Part shown: one piece after another, positions 1 through 5,282 of the stretch
Layout of the letters: each line of letters begins with the position of its first letter
Position numbering within the stretch: position 1 is the stretch's first letter
DNA from: Syntrophus sp. (in: bacteria)
GTDB taxonomy: Bacteria; Desulfobacterota; Syntrophia; Syntrophales; UBA5619
Length of the DNA: 5,935 nt
NCBI GenBank assembly: GCA_013824905.1
Contig: PNOO01000156.1
Location: 1 to 5,935 of the forward strand
Direction of reading: 5' to 3'
Notes under the pieces: generated by a model
What the model was told of the DNA's origin: nothing
Database searches by the model: none
Seen by the model: only the letters and a program-made list of their open reading frames with translations
Program-made: the position numbers and the translations under genes

Positions 1-42
1 CGGCAGTTTTTCTGCATCATGAAGGGTCTGATCGATGTCCAC
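1..42 (-). CDS. Probable start of a minus-strand gene (partial, 14 codons)
   Basis: Reading the minus strand, a GTG at 42-40 opens a frame that stays open to the window edge and gives MDIDQTLHDAEKLP (GTG read as Met). An AAAGGAG ribosome binding site lies at 58-52 on the minus strand, nine bases before the GTG, which is what decides this start. No ATG is available nearby in this frame. Fourteen residues are too few to recognise a family. The gene would be transcribed away from the cytochrome gene, so 43-266 is a divergent intergenic region. The call rests only on the ribosome binding site and the open frame. Confidence 0.4.
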   Translation of the reverse strand, partial: MDIDQTLHDAEKLP

Positions 43-195
43 GGCCGCCTACTCCTTTACCTCGAAATTCATCACAAGAGGAAATCCGCAAAGTAATCTA
101 TATCCATTTTGCGCTCTTATTCCAAACAAAATCACACTAACCTCAAAAGGAAATGGCTTGACACCGGCCTGAAGGCAAAGTCAGTCATTTTTTTC

Positions 196-224
196 TTGCA
201 AACGGGTCATTGATCTGCTATACA
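196..224 (+). promoter_or_regulatory. Promoter of the split-Soret cytochrome gene
   Basis: TTGCAA at 196-201 and TATACA at 219-224 are separated by 17 bases, which fits a sigma70-type -35/-10 pair. Transcription would begin near 231, giving a leader of about 35 bases before the ATG at 267. The same TTGCAA-17-TATACA arrangement occurs on the minus strand at 5154-5126, upstream of the exporter gene. That recurrence makes the prediction much stronger than a lone box match. Confidence 0.65.
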
Positions 225-238
225 TGTCTACACATTTG
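209..238 (-). promoter_or_regulatory. Putative GntR-type operator, copy 1 (over the -10 box)
   Basis: The reverse complement of this segment matches 5112-5141 at 28 of 30 positions, including an identical 20-base core, GTGTAGACATGTATAGCAGA (minus strand of 214-233). The core contains two GTNTAG elements ten bases apart. On the plus strand ATGTCTACACAT (225... to 235 region) is a near-palindrome of the form ATGT-N-TA-N-ACAT, which contains GT-N-TA-N-AC, the general operator shape of HutC-subfamily GntR regulators. It covers the -10 box and probable start site, a position typical for repression. A GntR/HutC-type regulator is encoded at 1339-2100. That this protein binds here is inferred. Confidence 0.6.
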
Positions 239-266
239 TTTCATTCATAAACTTGAGGAGGAAATT

Positions 267-1079
267 ATGGGATTATCTCGAAGGGATCTGATGAAAAAGG
301 CAGGCATTGCGGCAGTGGGGACCGGATTTGCCGGTATATCTCTATCCATGGCGAGTAGAGCAATCGGTGCGGGGGAACAGCAGAACAAAATACCCGATCT
401 TCCCTGGCCCTATAAAAAACTGGACCCGGCAGCCGTTGCGGAAGCGGCGTACGCTGGATACTACAAAGGAGCGTGCGGCTATGGGGTGTTCGAATCGATT
501 GTAGGTCAGTTGCAAAAAGAGATCGGCTTTCCCTATACAACGCTGCCCTTGACCTTGTTTGTTGTGGGACAGGGAGGGGTGGCGGACGTGGCCTCCCTGT
601 GCGGGGCATTGAATGGCGCCGCCCACGCCATATTTTTAGTAACGGGCGGCATGGATAGGAAACTGAGGGAGGCTGCCTATTCCATCATCCAGGATGTCTT
701 CCTCTGGTATGAGCAGACGGCGCTTCCCGATTACAGACCGAATAAGCCCAAATACGAGATCATCAAAACGGTCTCCGGCTCCAATCTCTGTCACGTTTCC
801 GTGTCCAAGTGGTGCAAGGCTTCAAAGTTCAAATCTTTTTCCAAGGAACGGTCGGAGCGGTGCGGCTGGCTCACCGCTGCGGTCGCAAAACACACGGCGG
901 AGGCTCTCAATAAATATGCCGACGGGGTATTCAAGATGGCACATCCCCTTTCAGCCGCCGCGGAGGCGTGCAGGAGCTGCCATGATAAAGGGAGCAAGCT
1001 TGAAAACACGAGGGGTGTGACGGATTGCGGCGGATGCCACTTCACTCCATCGATGAAGCAAGATCATTCGAAATTTTAG
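267..1079 (+). CDS. Split-Soret-type dihaem cytochrome c, Tat-exported
   Basis: This 270-residue protein resembles the split-Soret cytochrome c of Desulfovibrio, a periplasmic redox protein with two c-type haems and an iron-sulfur centre per chain. The N-terminus has a twin-arginine signal (SRRDLMKK, residues 4-11) and a hydrophobic stretch to about residue 30, so it is exported folded. Two haem-binding CXXCH motifs lie at the C-terminus: CRSCH (235-239) and CGGCH (254-258). Five more cysteines (70, 112, 175, 183, 199) follow the C_GCAxxG_C_C family pattern and could hold the iron-sulfur centre: C70-GYG, LCGALNGAAH around 112, CHVSVSKWC at 175-183 and RCGWL at 199. Its size is close to the Desulfovibrio protein plus leader. 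The ATG at 267 was chosen because AGGAGG (256-261) sits five bases before it and the Tat motif follows at once; an upstream ATG at 210 would lie inside the promoter. Its electron partners are not visible here. The physiological role of the family is not settled. Confidence 0.88.
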   Translation: MGLSRRDLMKKAGIAAVGTGFAGISLSMASRAIGAGEQQNKIPDLPWPYKKLDPAAVAEAAYAGYYKGACGYGVFESIVGQLQKEIGFPYTTLPLTLFVVGQGGVADVASLCGALNGAAHAIFLVTGGMDRKLREAAYSIIQDVFLWYEQTALPDYRPNKPKYEIIKTVSGSNLCHVSVSKWCKASKFKSFSKERSERCGWLTAAVAKHTAEALNKYADGVFKMAHPLSAAAEACRSCHDKGSKLENTRGVTDCGGCHFTPSMKQDHSKF

Positions 1080-1090
1080 GGTATCGGGAA

Positions 1091-1150
1091 AGAGAAAAGA
1101 GAGACCCCCTTCGTATCCTTCGATTTCGGGCTGCAGGGGGCCTTTTTTCT
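1091..1150 (+). terminator. Rho-independent terminator after the cytochrome gene
   Basis: CCCCCT (1105-1110) pairs with AGGGGG (1135-1140). It is followed by CC and a run of six T (1143-1148), twelve bases or more beyond the stop codon. The purine-rich GAGAAAAGAGAGA before the stem can also pair with the T-run, extending the base of the hairpin. The loop of about 24 bases is long. The cytochrome gene is therefore probably a single-gene transcript, separate from the regulator gene that follows. Confidence 0.65.
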
Positions 1151-1254
1151 CTTCCTGCTTGTCACACCGCGGCCTTCCTCCCTATTATGCTTGCAGTCGT
1201 ATTTGACATGGTCAGTTGCACAGGGAAATCTGCTTTTTTCGAACATGGAACACC

Positions 1255-1284
1255 TTGACAAACCCTCTTGCGTATAGATATATT
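1255..1284 (+). promoter_or_regulatory. Promoter of the GntR regulator gene, with possible autoregulatory site
   Basis: A consensus TTGACA (1255-1260) and TATATT (1279-1284) are 18 bases apart, giving a start near 1291 and a leader of about 48 bases. The -10 region overlaps GTATAG (1272-1277) and ATTTAG (1282-1287), ten bases apart. This resembles the tandem GTNTAG at ten-base spacing in the two operator copies at 209-238 and 5112-5141. The promoter call is good; the autoregulatory reading is tentative because the AT-rich sequence makes chance matches likely. Confidence 0.6.
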
Positions 1285-1338
1285 TAGATTAACGCTGCTA
1301 AGGACGATAACAGCAGTCTGATTTCAAGGACGCACGCC

Positions 1339-2100
1339 ATGGATAACGGGGAGAATAGTTACATCACAAAACACCGTCAGATCATTGAAGCCATTACCAC
1401 GGCAATTGAAGGGGATCGCCTCAAGCCTTACGATCGTCTTCCCTCGGAAAAAGAGTTGTGCGAGCAATGGCAGACCAGTCGGAGCACGGTGCGCAAGGCA
1501 ATGGATCAGCTCGCGGATCGAGGAAGGATTTTTCGTGTGCCGGGTAAAGGCAGTTTCGTAGCATTCCCGAAGATATCGCATCAAACGTCTCAAGTTCTGA
1601 GCTTTTCGGAAAAAATGAAAGCTCAGGGTTTGGAAGTCGAGACGAAACTCATACTCAAAGAGATCATTGACCCCGGCGAAGAGATCGCTGCAGCCCTGCT
1701 ACTGACCCAACCGGCCCGCGCCTTAAAGATTCAGCGGTTGAGAATTGTAAAAGGTGAGCCCATGGCGCTGCAAACCGCTTTCATGCCCGCGAACATCTGC
1801 AAAAATCTCATGCAAGAAGACCTTGAAACAAAGTCCCTGAATCGTTTGTTTGAGGAGCAGTGCAATATCCACTTGTCTCGTAGCGACATCTGGATCGAAG
1901 CTCCGATCATCTCCAAAAAAGAACAGAAGCTGTTGGGAAATCCCCGTGTCCCCCTTTTTTTGGCAGTCGTCGGTGTGACGTTCGACCAGAACGACAAACC
2001 GGTGCGATTCAGCCGCGGTGTTTTTCGCGGGGACCGGGTACGGCTGAAGATCAACGATACGGGTGTCTTTGATCTGGACTATACAGGCCTTCTCGGTTAG
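1339..2100 (+). CDS. GntR-family transcriptional regulator, HutC subfamily (UTRA domain)
   Basis: This is a 253-residue DNA-binding regulator. Residues about 8-75 form the GntR winged helix-turn-helix, with the family signature from LPSEKELCEQW (34-44) through TSRSTVRKAMDQLADRG (46-62) to the wing GKGSFV (69-74). Residues about 90-245 look like a UTRA effector-binding domain; typical stretches are LRIVKGEPMALQTAFMP (134-150) and the terminal FSRGVFRGDRVRLKI (224-238). Length is normal for the HutC subfamily, whose members usually bind sugar acids, amino acids or sugar phosphates and dissociate from palindromic operators. AAGGA (1326-1330) lies eight bases before the ATG. The gene has its own promoter at 1255-1284, and the aldolase gene follows after 149 bases on the same strand, so the effector may be the aldolase substrate or a related compound. 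The likely operators are the repeated elements at 209-238 and 5112-5141. Effector identity is unknown. Confidence 0.9.
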   Translation: MDNGENSYITKHRQIIEAITTAIEGDRLKPYDRLPSEKELCEQWQTSRSTVRKAMDQLADRGRIFRVPGKGSFVAFPKISHQTSQVLSFSEKMKAQGLEVETKLILKEIIDPGEEIAAALLLTQPARALKIQRLRIVKGEPMALQTAFMPANICKNLMQEDLETKSLNRLFEEQCNIHLSRSDIWIEAPIISKKEQKLLGNPRVPLFLAVVGVTFDQNDKPVRFSRGVFRGDRVRLKINDTGVFDLDYTGLLG

Positions 2101-2249
2101 GTATCTGTCGCCGGAATCTTAACGCATACAAGAAGAGAGGTGTCTGCTTCCGTGGAATGACCGGATTGGACGGCAATTGCTGCCATGACAAGGAGCGGCA
2201 CATTTTCTTGAGATCGGAAGCGGGACATTGTAAAGAAAGAGGGTAAAAT
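2101..2249 (+). other. Intergenic spacer between regulator and aldolase genes
   Basis: No convincing terminator or promoter is visible in these 149 bases, so cotranscription of the two genes is plausible. Two inverted repeats are present: GCTTCCG (2146-2152) with CGGAAGC (2215-2221), and GGCA/TGCC around ATTGC (2172-2184). They may fold in the message but match no riboswitch that I recognise. AGAGGG (2238-2243) is the ribosome binding site of the aldolase gene. No copy of the GTNTAG operator element was seen. Confidence 0.4.
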
Positions 2250-3179
2250 ATGGCTAAACGTTTCGAAGGGATCTATCCGCCGGTCATCACGAGCTTTACC
2301 GAAGACGGCGATATCTATGAAAAAGGGATTCGCCATGTGGTCCGCTATCTGATGAGCGAAGGCGCTCATGGCTTTTTCATCAACGGCTCCTATGGCAGTT
2401 GTGTTCTGATGTCTCTCGAGGAACGAAAAAAGGTTGCGGAAATCATCCACAATGAGGTAAGCGGCCGGCTCCCGATCATCACCCATGTCGGCGAAGCATC
2501 CACGCGGGCGACGATCGAACTGGCCAAACACGCCGAGGGACTTGGGTCGGCTGCGGTGGCGGCTGTTGCGCCCTATTACTACCCCGGAGCGAACGCCTAC
2601 GATGAGAGTCAGATTATTCGCCATTATGCCGATATTGCAGCATCGGTCCGTGTGCCGACATTCATGTATAACAATCCCAAGACAAGCGGCTATACATTGA
2701 CCTCCGAATTATTGGTCAAGCTGGTGAAGGTCGGAGTGATGGGAATGAAGGAATCCAGCGGCAGCTTTACCCTGCTCGGTGAGTTCAATCAGGCGGCTAC
2801 CCAAGTGAACCCCGACTTTGTCTGCATGTCCGGTTCGGTAGGTCTGATTCAGCCGGCATTCAACATCGGCATCAGGGGATGTGTCTCGGGAACCGCAAAC
2901 GCCTTTCCCGAACTGACCGTTTCCCTGTACAATGCCTTGGAAGCCCGCGACTGGGAAAAATCCAAAGAACTGCAAAACCTCGTCATTGCCCAGCGGAAGA
3001 TCCAGGCTACCAGCGGATTCCGTCCGGCGGGATGCTATACTTTCCTCAAGTTGAAAGGGATCGATTGCGGCACGGTCCGCCGACCCTGGCGGGAACCGAA
3101 CGATCAGGAGGCCCGATACATGAAAGAGGAAGCCATCAAACTCGGCCTGCTCAGGGGAGACGGTCTCATCGGTAGATGA
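2250..3179 (+). CDS. Class I aldolase of the DapA/NanA (DHDPS/NAL) family, substrate unknown
   Basis: The 309-residue protein has the length and TIM-barrel layout of the dihydrodipicolinate synthase / N-acetylneuraminate lyase family, whose members form a Schiff base between a lysine and pyruvate or another 2-oxo acid. It starts with the family-typical GIYPPVITSFTEDGDI (7-22). The Schiff-base lysine is K167 in GVMGMKESSG, and the catalytic tyrosine is Y140 in MYNNP. Two features depart from the family: the GTTGE/GSTGE pyruvate-binding motif reads GSYGS (46-50), and the YNxPxRTG segment reads YNNPKTSG, so the arginine that DapA uses to bind the aspartate semialdehyde carboxylate is absent. It is thus unlikely to be the lysine-pathway DapA. 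A lyase or hydratase-aldolase for another 2-oxo acid fits better. The ATG at 2250 follows AGAGGG (2238-2243) by six bases. Its position behind a GntR regulator suggests a catabolic, inducible enzyme; substrate and direction remain open. Confidence 0.85.
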   Translation: MAKRFEGIYPPVITSFTEDGDIYEKGIRHVVRYLMSEGAHGFFINGSYGSCVLMSLEERKKVAEIIHNEVSGRLPIITHVGEASTRATIELAKHAEGLGSAAVAAVAPYYYPGANAYDESQIIRHYADIAASVRVPTFMYNNPKTSGYTLTSELLVKLVKVGVMGMKESSGSFTLLGEFNQAATQVNPDFVCMSGSVGLIQPAFNIGIRGCVSGTANAFPELTVSLYNALEARDWEKSKELQNLVIAQRKIQATSGFRPAGCYTFLKLKGIDCGTVRRPWREPNDQEARYMKEEAIKLGLLRGDGLIGR

Positions 3180-3224
3180 GAGAGACATTACGAGAGAAGC
3201 GCTTTACGGACGTATGAGGGAAAA

Positions 3225-3268
3225 ATTCACCCTGTGACAGAAGCGATGTTCTCGCGAAGTGGGTGAAT
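3225..3268. repeat. Inverted repeat with nested hairpin after the aldolase gene
   Basis: ATTCACCC (3225-3232) is the exact reverse complement of GGGTGAAT (3261-3268). Inside the loop, GCGA (3243-3246) pairs with TCGC (3252-3255) around a five-base loop. Outside, GGG (3218-3220) can pair with CCC after an A-bulge. No T-run follows, so this is not a standard terminator. It may protect the 3' end of the aldolase message or be a remnant of a dispersed palindromic repeat. Confidence 0.45.
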
Positions 3269-3321
3269 CCCCGCCTTATCACCCCCACCGTAGAAAACAA
3301 TTCCCTTGAACACAGAAATGA

Positions 3322-3372
3322 TGCCGGACCTGCCGAAAGCCTTTTGGCCTTCGACAGGTCCGGCACATTTTT
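3322..3372. terminator. Strong terminator hairpin between convergent genes
   Basis: TGCCGGACCTG (3322-3332) pairs perfectly with CAGGTCCGGCA (3355-3365). The stem continues inward as CGAA/TTCG and GCC/GGC around a TTTT loop (3342-3345), with two single mismatches, for 18 pairs in all. On the plus strand CATTTTT follows, with T at 3368-3372, which suits termination of the regulator-aldolase transcript. The stem lies about 30 bases past the exporter stop codon on the minus strand. There the following sequence is not T-rich, so it would be a weaker stop in that direction. Confidence 0.75.
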
Positions 3373-3394
3373 CACGGTCGGTTCCCCATGCTGT

Positions 3395-4933
3395 TTAGAA
3401 AGTCGGCACCGGAAAGAGAACGCCTCCAAAGATCAGGTAAGACAAAATCAGCGTCCAGAAGATGTTGAACGCCTGAGCGGTAAGAAACACTAAGGCCGGT
3501 TTTCCGCCGCCCATTGCAATGAGTTCGCTGAACTTGGTCTCCAGACCGATGCAGAGGAACGCCAGCGTGAACCACCATCCCCGGAGCCCCGAAGTGATGC
3601 CCGTTACTCCTTTTGCCTGAGCTTCCGCCATGAAGAAGGAAAAGACGATGGAGGCGACGATGAACCCGAGGACGAACTTCGGGAAACGGGTCCAGATCTG
3701 CATAAGGCTTGGCTTTTCTCCCCCGGCTGCCTGCCCTTTGAAGGCAAACCAGAGGGCCAGGAAGAAGGCCGCAAATCCGATCAGGACGTTCTGGGCCATC
3801 TTGACGACGACGGCCACACTCATGGCCTCCGGGCCGGCGATCGCACCCGCCGCCACGACTGCCCCCGTCGTGTCGATGGTCCCGCCGAGCCAGGCCCCTG
3901 CCACGGCAGGCGACATCCCCACCCACTTGGCAATGAGGGGCATGAGAATCAGCATGGGAATGGCGCACAGCAAAACCAGCGAGATCGTATGGCTGACCTT
4001 CTTGGAGTCGCCCTGGACGGCGCCGCCGGCGGCGATGGCGGCAGAGACGCCGCAGATCGAGACGGACGCGCCGATAATGGACGAAAATTCGTCGTCAAGT
4101 CCCACTTTGCGGGCAAACCAGAGGCAAAAGTAGAAAACGACCCCGATGACCAGAACGGACTGGACCATTCCATAGGCGCCCACCTTGGCGATGGTGCCGA
4201 AGAGGACCTCCGCCCCCAGAAGGACCAGACCGATCTTGATAAAATATTCCGTCTTGATGGCCGATTTCAACCACGCGGGTACGCCGACGCTGTTGCTGAT
4301 CAGAAGCCCGAAGATCAGAGCCCAGAAGACGACCTCCAGGCCGTAGTATTTGACGATATCGTTTTCGGATACGAAATAGGCAAGGGCCGAGAGGATGAAC
4401 ACGATGGGAAACCCGGCCATGAACTTGCCTACCGGCAGTCCCATGAAGGCCATGCCGATAACGCCGAGGATCGCAAACCCGATAAACAGGTAGAGCGCCT
4501 TCAGAAGGTTTTCACCGGCGAAGACCTTCTCTACGGTAGCCCCTGCGTCGCCCTTGATGTCCGAGGCCAGCTTTGCGGCCTTCTTCTGGAAGTCCTTGTC
4601 CTTGACCTCCTTGGCTGCCGCTTCCAGCTTGCCGGCGGCTGCGCCGATCGCCTTCCGGTCCTTGGCATCCAGAGCCGCTTTAAGCGCCGCCGCTTGTTCT
4701 TTCAAAACAGGTTCAGCCTTCGTTTCCGCGTCCTTGGCGGCGGAATCCACTTTTTTTGCATACCCGGCGATCTTGTCCTGGAAGGATCCGTCCCCGATCC
4801 ATTTCCATCTGGGCAGCGACATCGTCGCCCCCGCCAGGAAGAAGATGAGGATAAAAAACCCGATCCAGACGGACATCCAATCATCGCTTTTCCACAGAAC
4901 AGACCAGTTGATACCATTATTTTTCTCCGCCAT
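3395..4933 (-). CDS. YeiH/UPF0324-family membrane protein ('putative sulfate exporter') with extra N-terminal domain
   Basis: The 512-residue protein belongs to the YeiH/UPF0324 family, often annotated as sulfate exporters although the transported anion is poorly established. The core, residues about 146-512, is a multi-spanning membrane protein with family motifs: GASVSICGVSAAIAAGG (288-304), WLGGTIDTTGAVVAAG (348-363), AQNVLIGF (380-387) and CIGLETKF (461-468). Ordinary members such as E. coli YeiH have about 350 residues, so roughly 145 are extra. These comprise one membrane segment (about 21-38) and an Ala/Lys/Glu-rich, probably helical or coiled domain (about 51-140) between it and the core. 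The start ATG at 4933-4931 follows GGGAGG on the minus strand by about ten bases; the nearer upstream ATG runs into TAA after two codons. The gene has a promoter at 5154-5126 that almost duplicates that of the cytochrome gene, suggesting joint control. It converges on the aldolase gene. Export of sulfate, sulfite or another small anion is inferred. Confidence 0.88.
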   Translation of the reverse strand: MAEKNNGINWSVLWKSDDWMSVWIGFFILIFFLAGATMSLPRWKWIGDGSFQDKIAGYAKKVDSAAKDAETKAEPVLKEQAAALKAALDAKDRKAIGAAAGKLEAAAKEVKDKDFQKKAAKLASDIKGDAGATVEKVFAGENLLKALYLFIGFAILGVIGMAFMGLPVGKFMAGFPIVFILSALAYFVSENDIVKYYGLEVVFWALIFGLLISNSVGVPAWLKSAIKTEYFIKIGLVLLGAEVLFGTIAKVGAYGMVQSVLVIGVVFYFCLWFARKVGLDDEFSSIIGASVSICGVSAAIAAGGAVQGDSKKVSHTISLVLLCAIPMLILMPLIAKWVGMSPAVAGAWLGGTIDTTGAVVAAGAIAGPEAMSVAVVVKMAQNVLIGFAAFFLALWFAFKGQAAGGEKPSLMQIWTRFPKFVLGFIVASIVFSFFMAEAQAKGVTGITSGLRGWWFTLAFLCIGLETKFSELIAMGGGKPALVFLTAQAFNIFWTLILSYLIFGGVLFPVPTF

Positions 4934-4983
4934 TAATCCATACCTCCCTTCGTAATAAAAATTGTCCTGAGATCACTGTGAAC

Positions 4984-5037
4984 TGAAGGTGCGCAATGAA
5001 CCTTCATCCATGAGGGACCATCTGATCTTTCAGTCCC
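4984..5037 (-). other. Two hairpins in the leader of the exporter message
   Basis: Between the predicted transcription start (near 5119) and the ATG at 4933 lies a leader of about 185 bases. TGAAGGT (4984-4990) pairs with ACCTTCA (5000-5006) around nine bases, and GGGAC (5014-5018) pairs with GTCCC (5033-5037) around fourteen. Neither is followed by a T-run on the minus strand, and I recognise no known riboswitch. The leader may still affect message stability or translation. The rest of the 4934-5282 intergenic region holds the promoter and operator described separately and AT-rich sequence upstream of the next gene. Confidence 0.35.
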
Positions 5038-5111
5038 CATGCACACGCTTATAAAAGAACCCCATCATCAAAATAAGTGTTGCATATCCCGATTCAATAT
5101 GCGCATGATGC

Positions 5112-5141
5112 CAAACGTGTAGACATGTATAGCAGAGCAAT
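5112..5141 (+). promoter_or_regulatory. Putative GntR-type operator, copy 2 (over the exporter -10 box)
   Basis: This segment matches the reverse complement of 209-238 at 28 of 30 positions; the two differences are at 5116 and 5137. The 20-base core GTGTAGACATGTATAGCAGA lies at 5117-5136 and holds GTGTAGAC, which fits GT-N-TA-N-AC, and a second GTATAG ten bases on. It overlaps the minus-strand -10 box. Because it lies in a divergent region it might also affect the gene at 5283, whose start is about 140 bases away. Confidence 0.6.
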
Positions 5142-5154
5142 TGATATATTGCAA
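5126..5154 (-). promoter_or_regulatory. Promoter of the exporter gene
   Basis: On the minus strand TTGCAA (5154-5149) and TATACA (5131-5126) are 17 bases apart. Both boxes and the spacing equal those of the cytochrome promoter at 196-224, although the spacer sequence matches only near the -10 box. Transcription would start near 5119, leaving a leader of about 185 bases before the exporter ATG. Confidence 0.6.
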
Positions 5155-5282
5155 TAGATAAATAAAAATAATTTCGTCCTGTTCAGGTCATGCCTGTCCG
5201 AGATACGTCGGCTGTGATTTATTAAAAACCGCCGTGTTTTTTGAGAAAACTGGGCTATCCGTATGCGCAGCAGGAGAGAACA

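Noticed and set aside
91..104. TATAGATTAC-like sequence on the minus strand, similar to the regulator promoter element
   Set aside because: Only one GTNTAG-like half is present without a ten-base partner; chance in AT-rich sequence is enough to explain it.
49..180. Minus-strand open stretch of about 43 codons ending MNFEVKE and stop
   Set aside because: No convincing start codon with a ribosome binding site and no recognisable protein; an open stretch of this length is expected by chance.
210..266. Upstream ATG at 210 as the start of the cytochrome gene
   Set aside because: It has no ribosome binding site, overlaps the -10 box and would precede transcription start; the Tat motif fits the ATG at 267.
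2165..2185. Possible sigma54 promoter (GG then GC) upstream of the aldolase gene
   Set aside because: The GG-GC distance is nine bases instead of ten and the rest of the consensus is poor.
2097..2624. Minus-strand 175-codon open frame over the spacer and the start of the aldolase gene
   Set aside because: It mostly lies antisense to a clear DapA-family gene and its translation shows no recognisable domain.
3989..4936. Plus-strand 315-codon open frame antisense to the exporter gene
   Set aside because: It is a composition shadow of the GC-rich exporter gene: charged low-complexity translation with no domain, while the opposite strand encodes a clear membrane protein.
5141..5170. Possible plus-strand promoter (TTGATA and an A-rich -10) for the gene at 5283
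   Set aside because: The -10 candidates are poor (AAAAAT/TAAAAA) and the region is AT-rich, so no promoter can be assigned with confidence.
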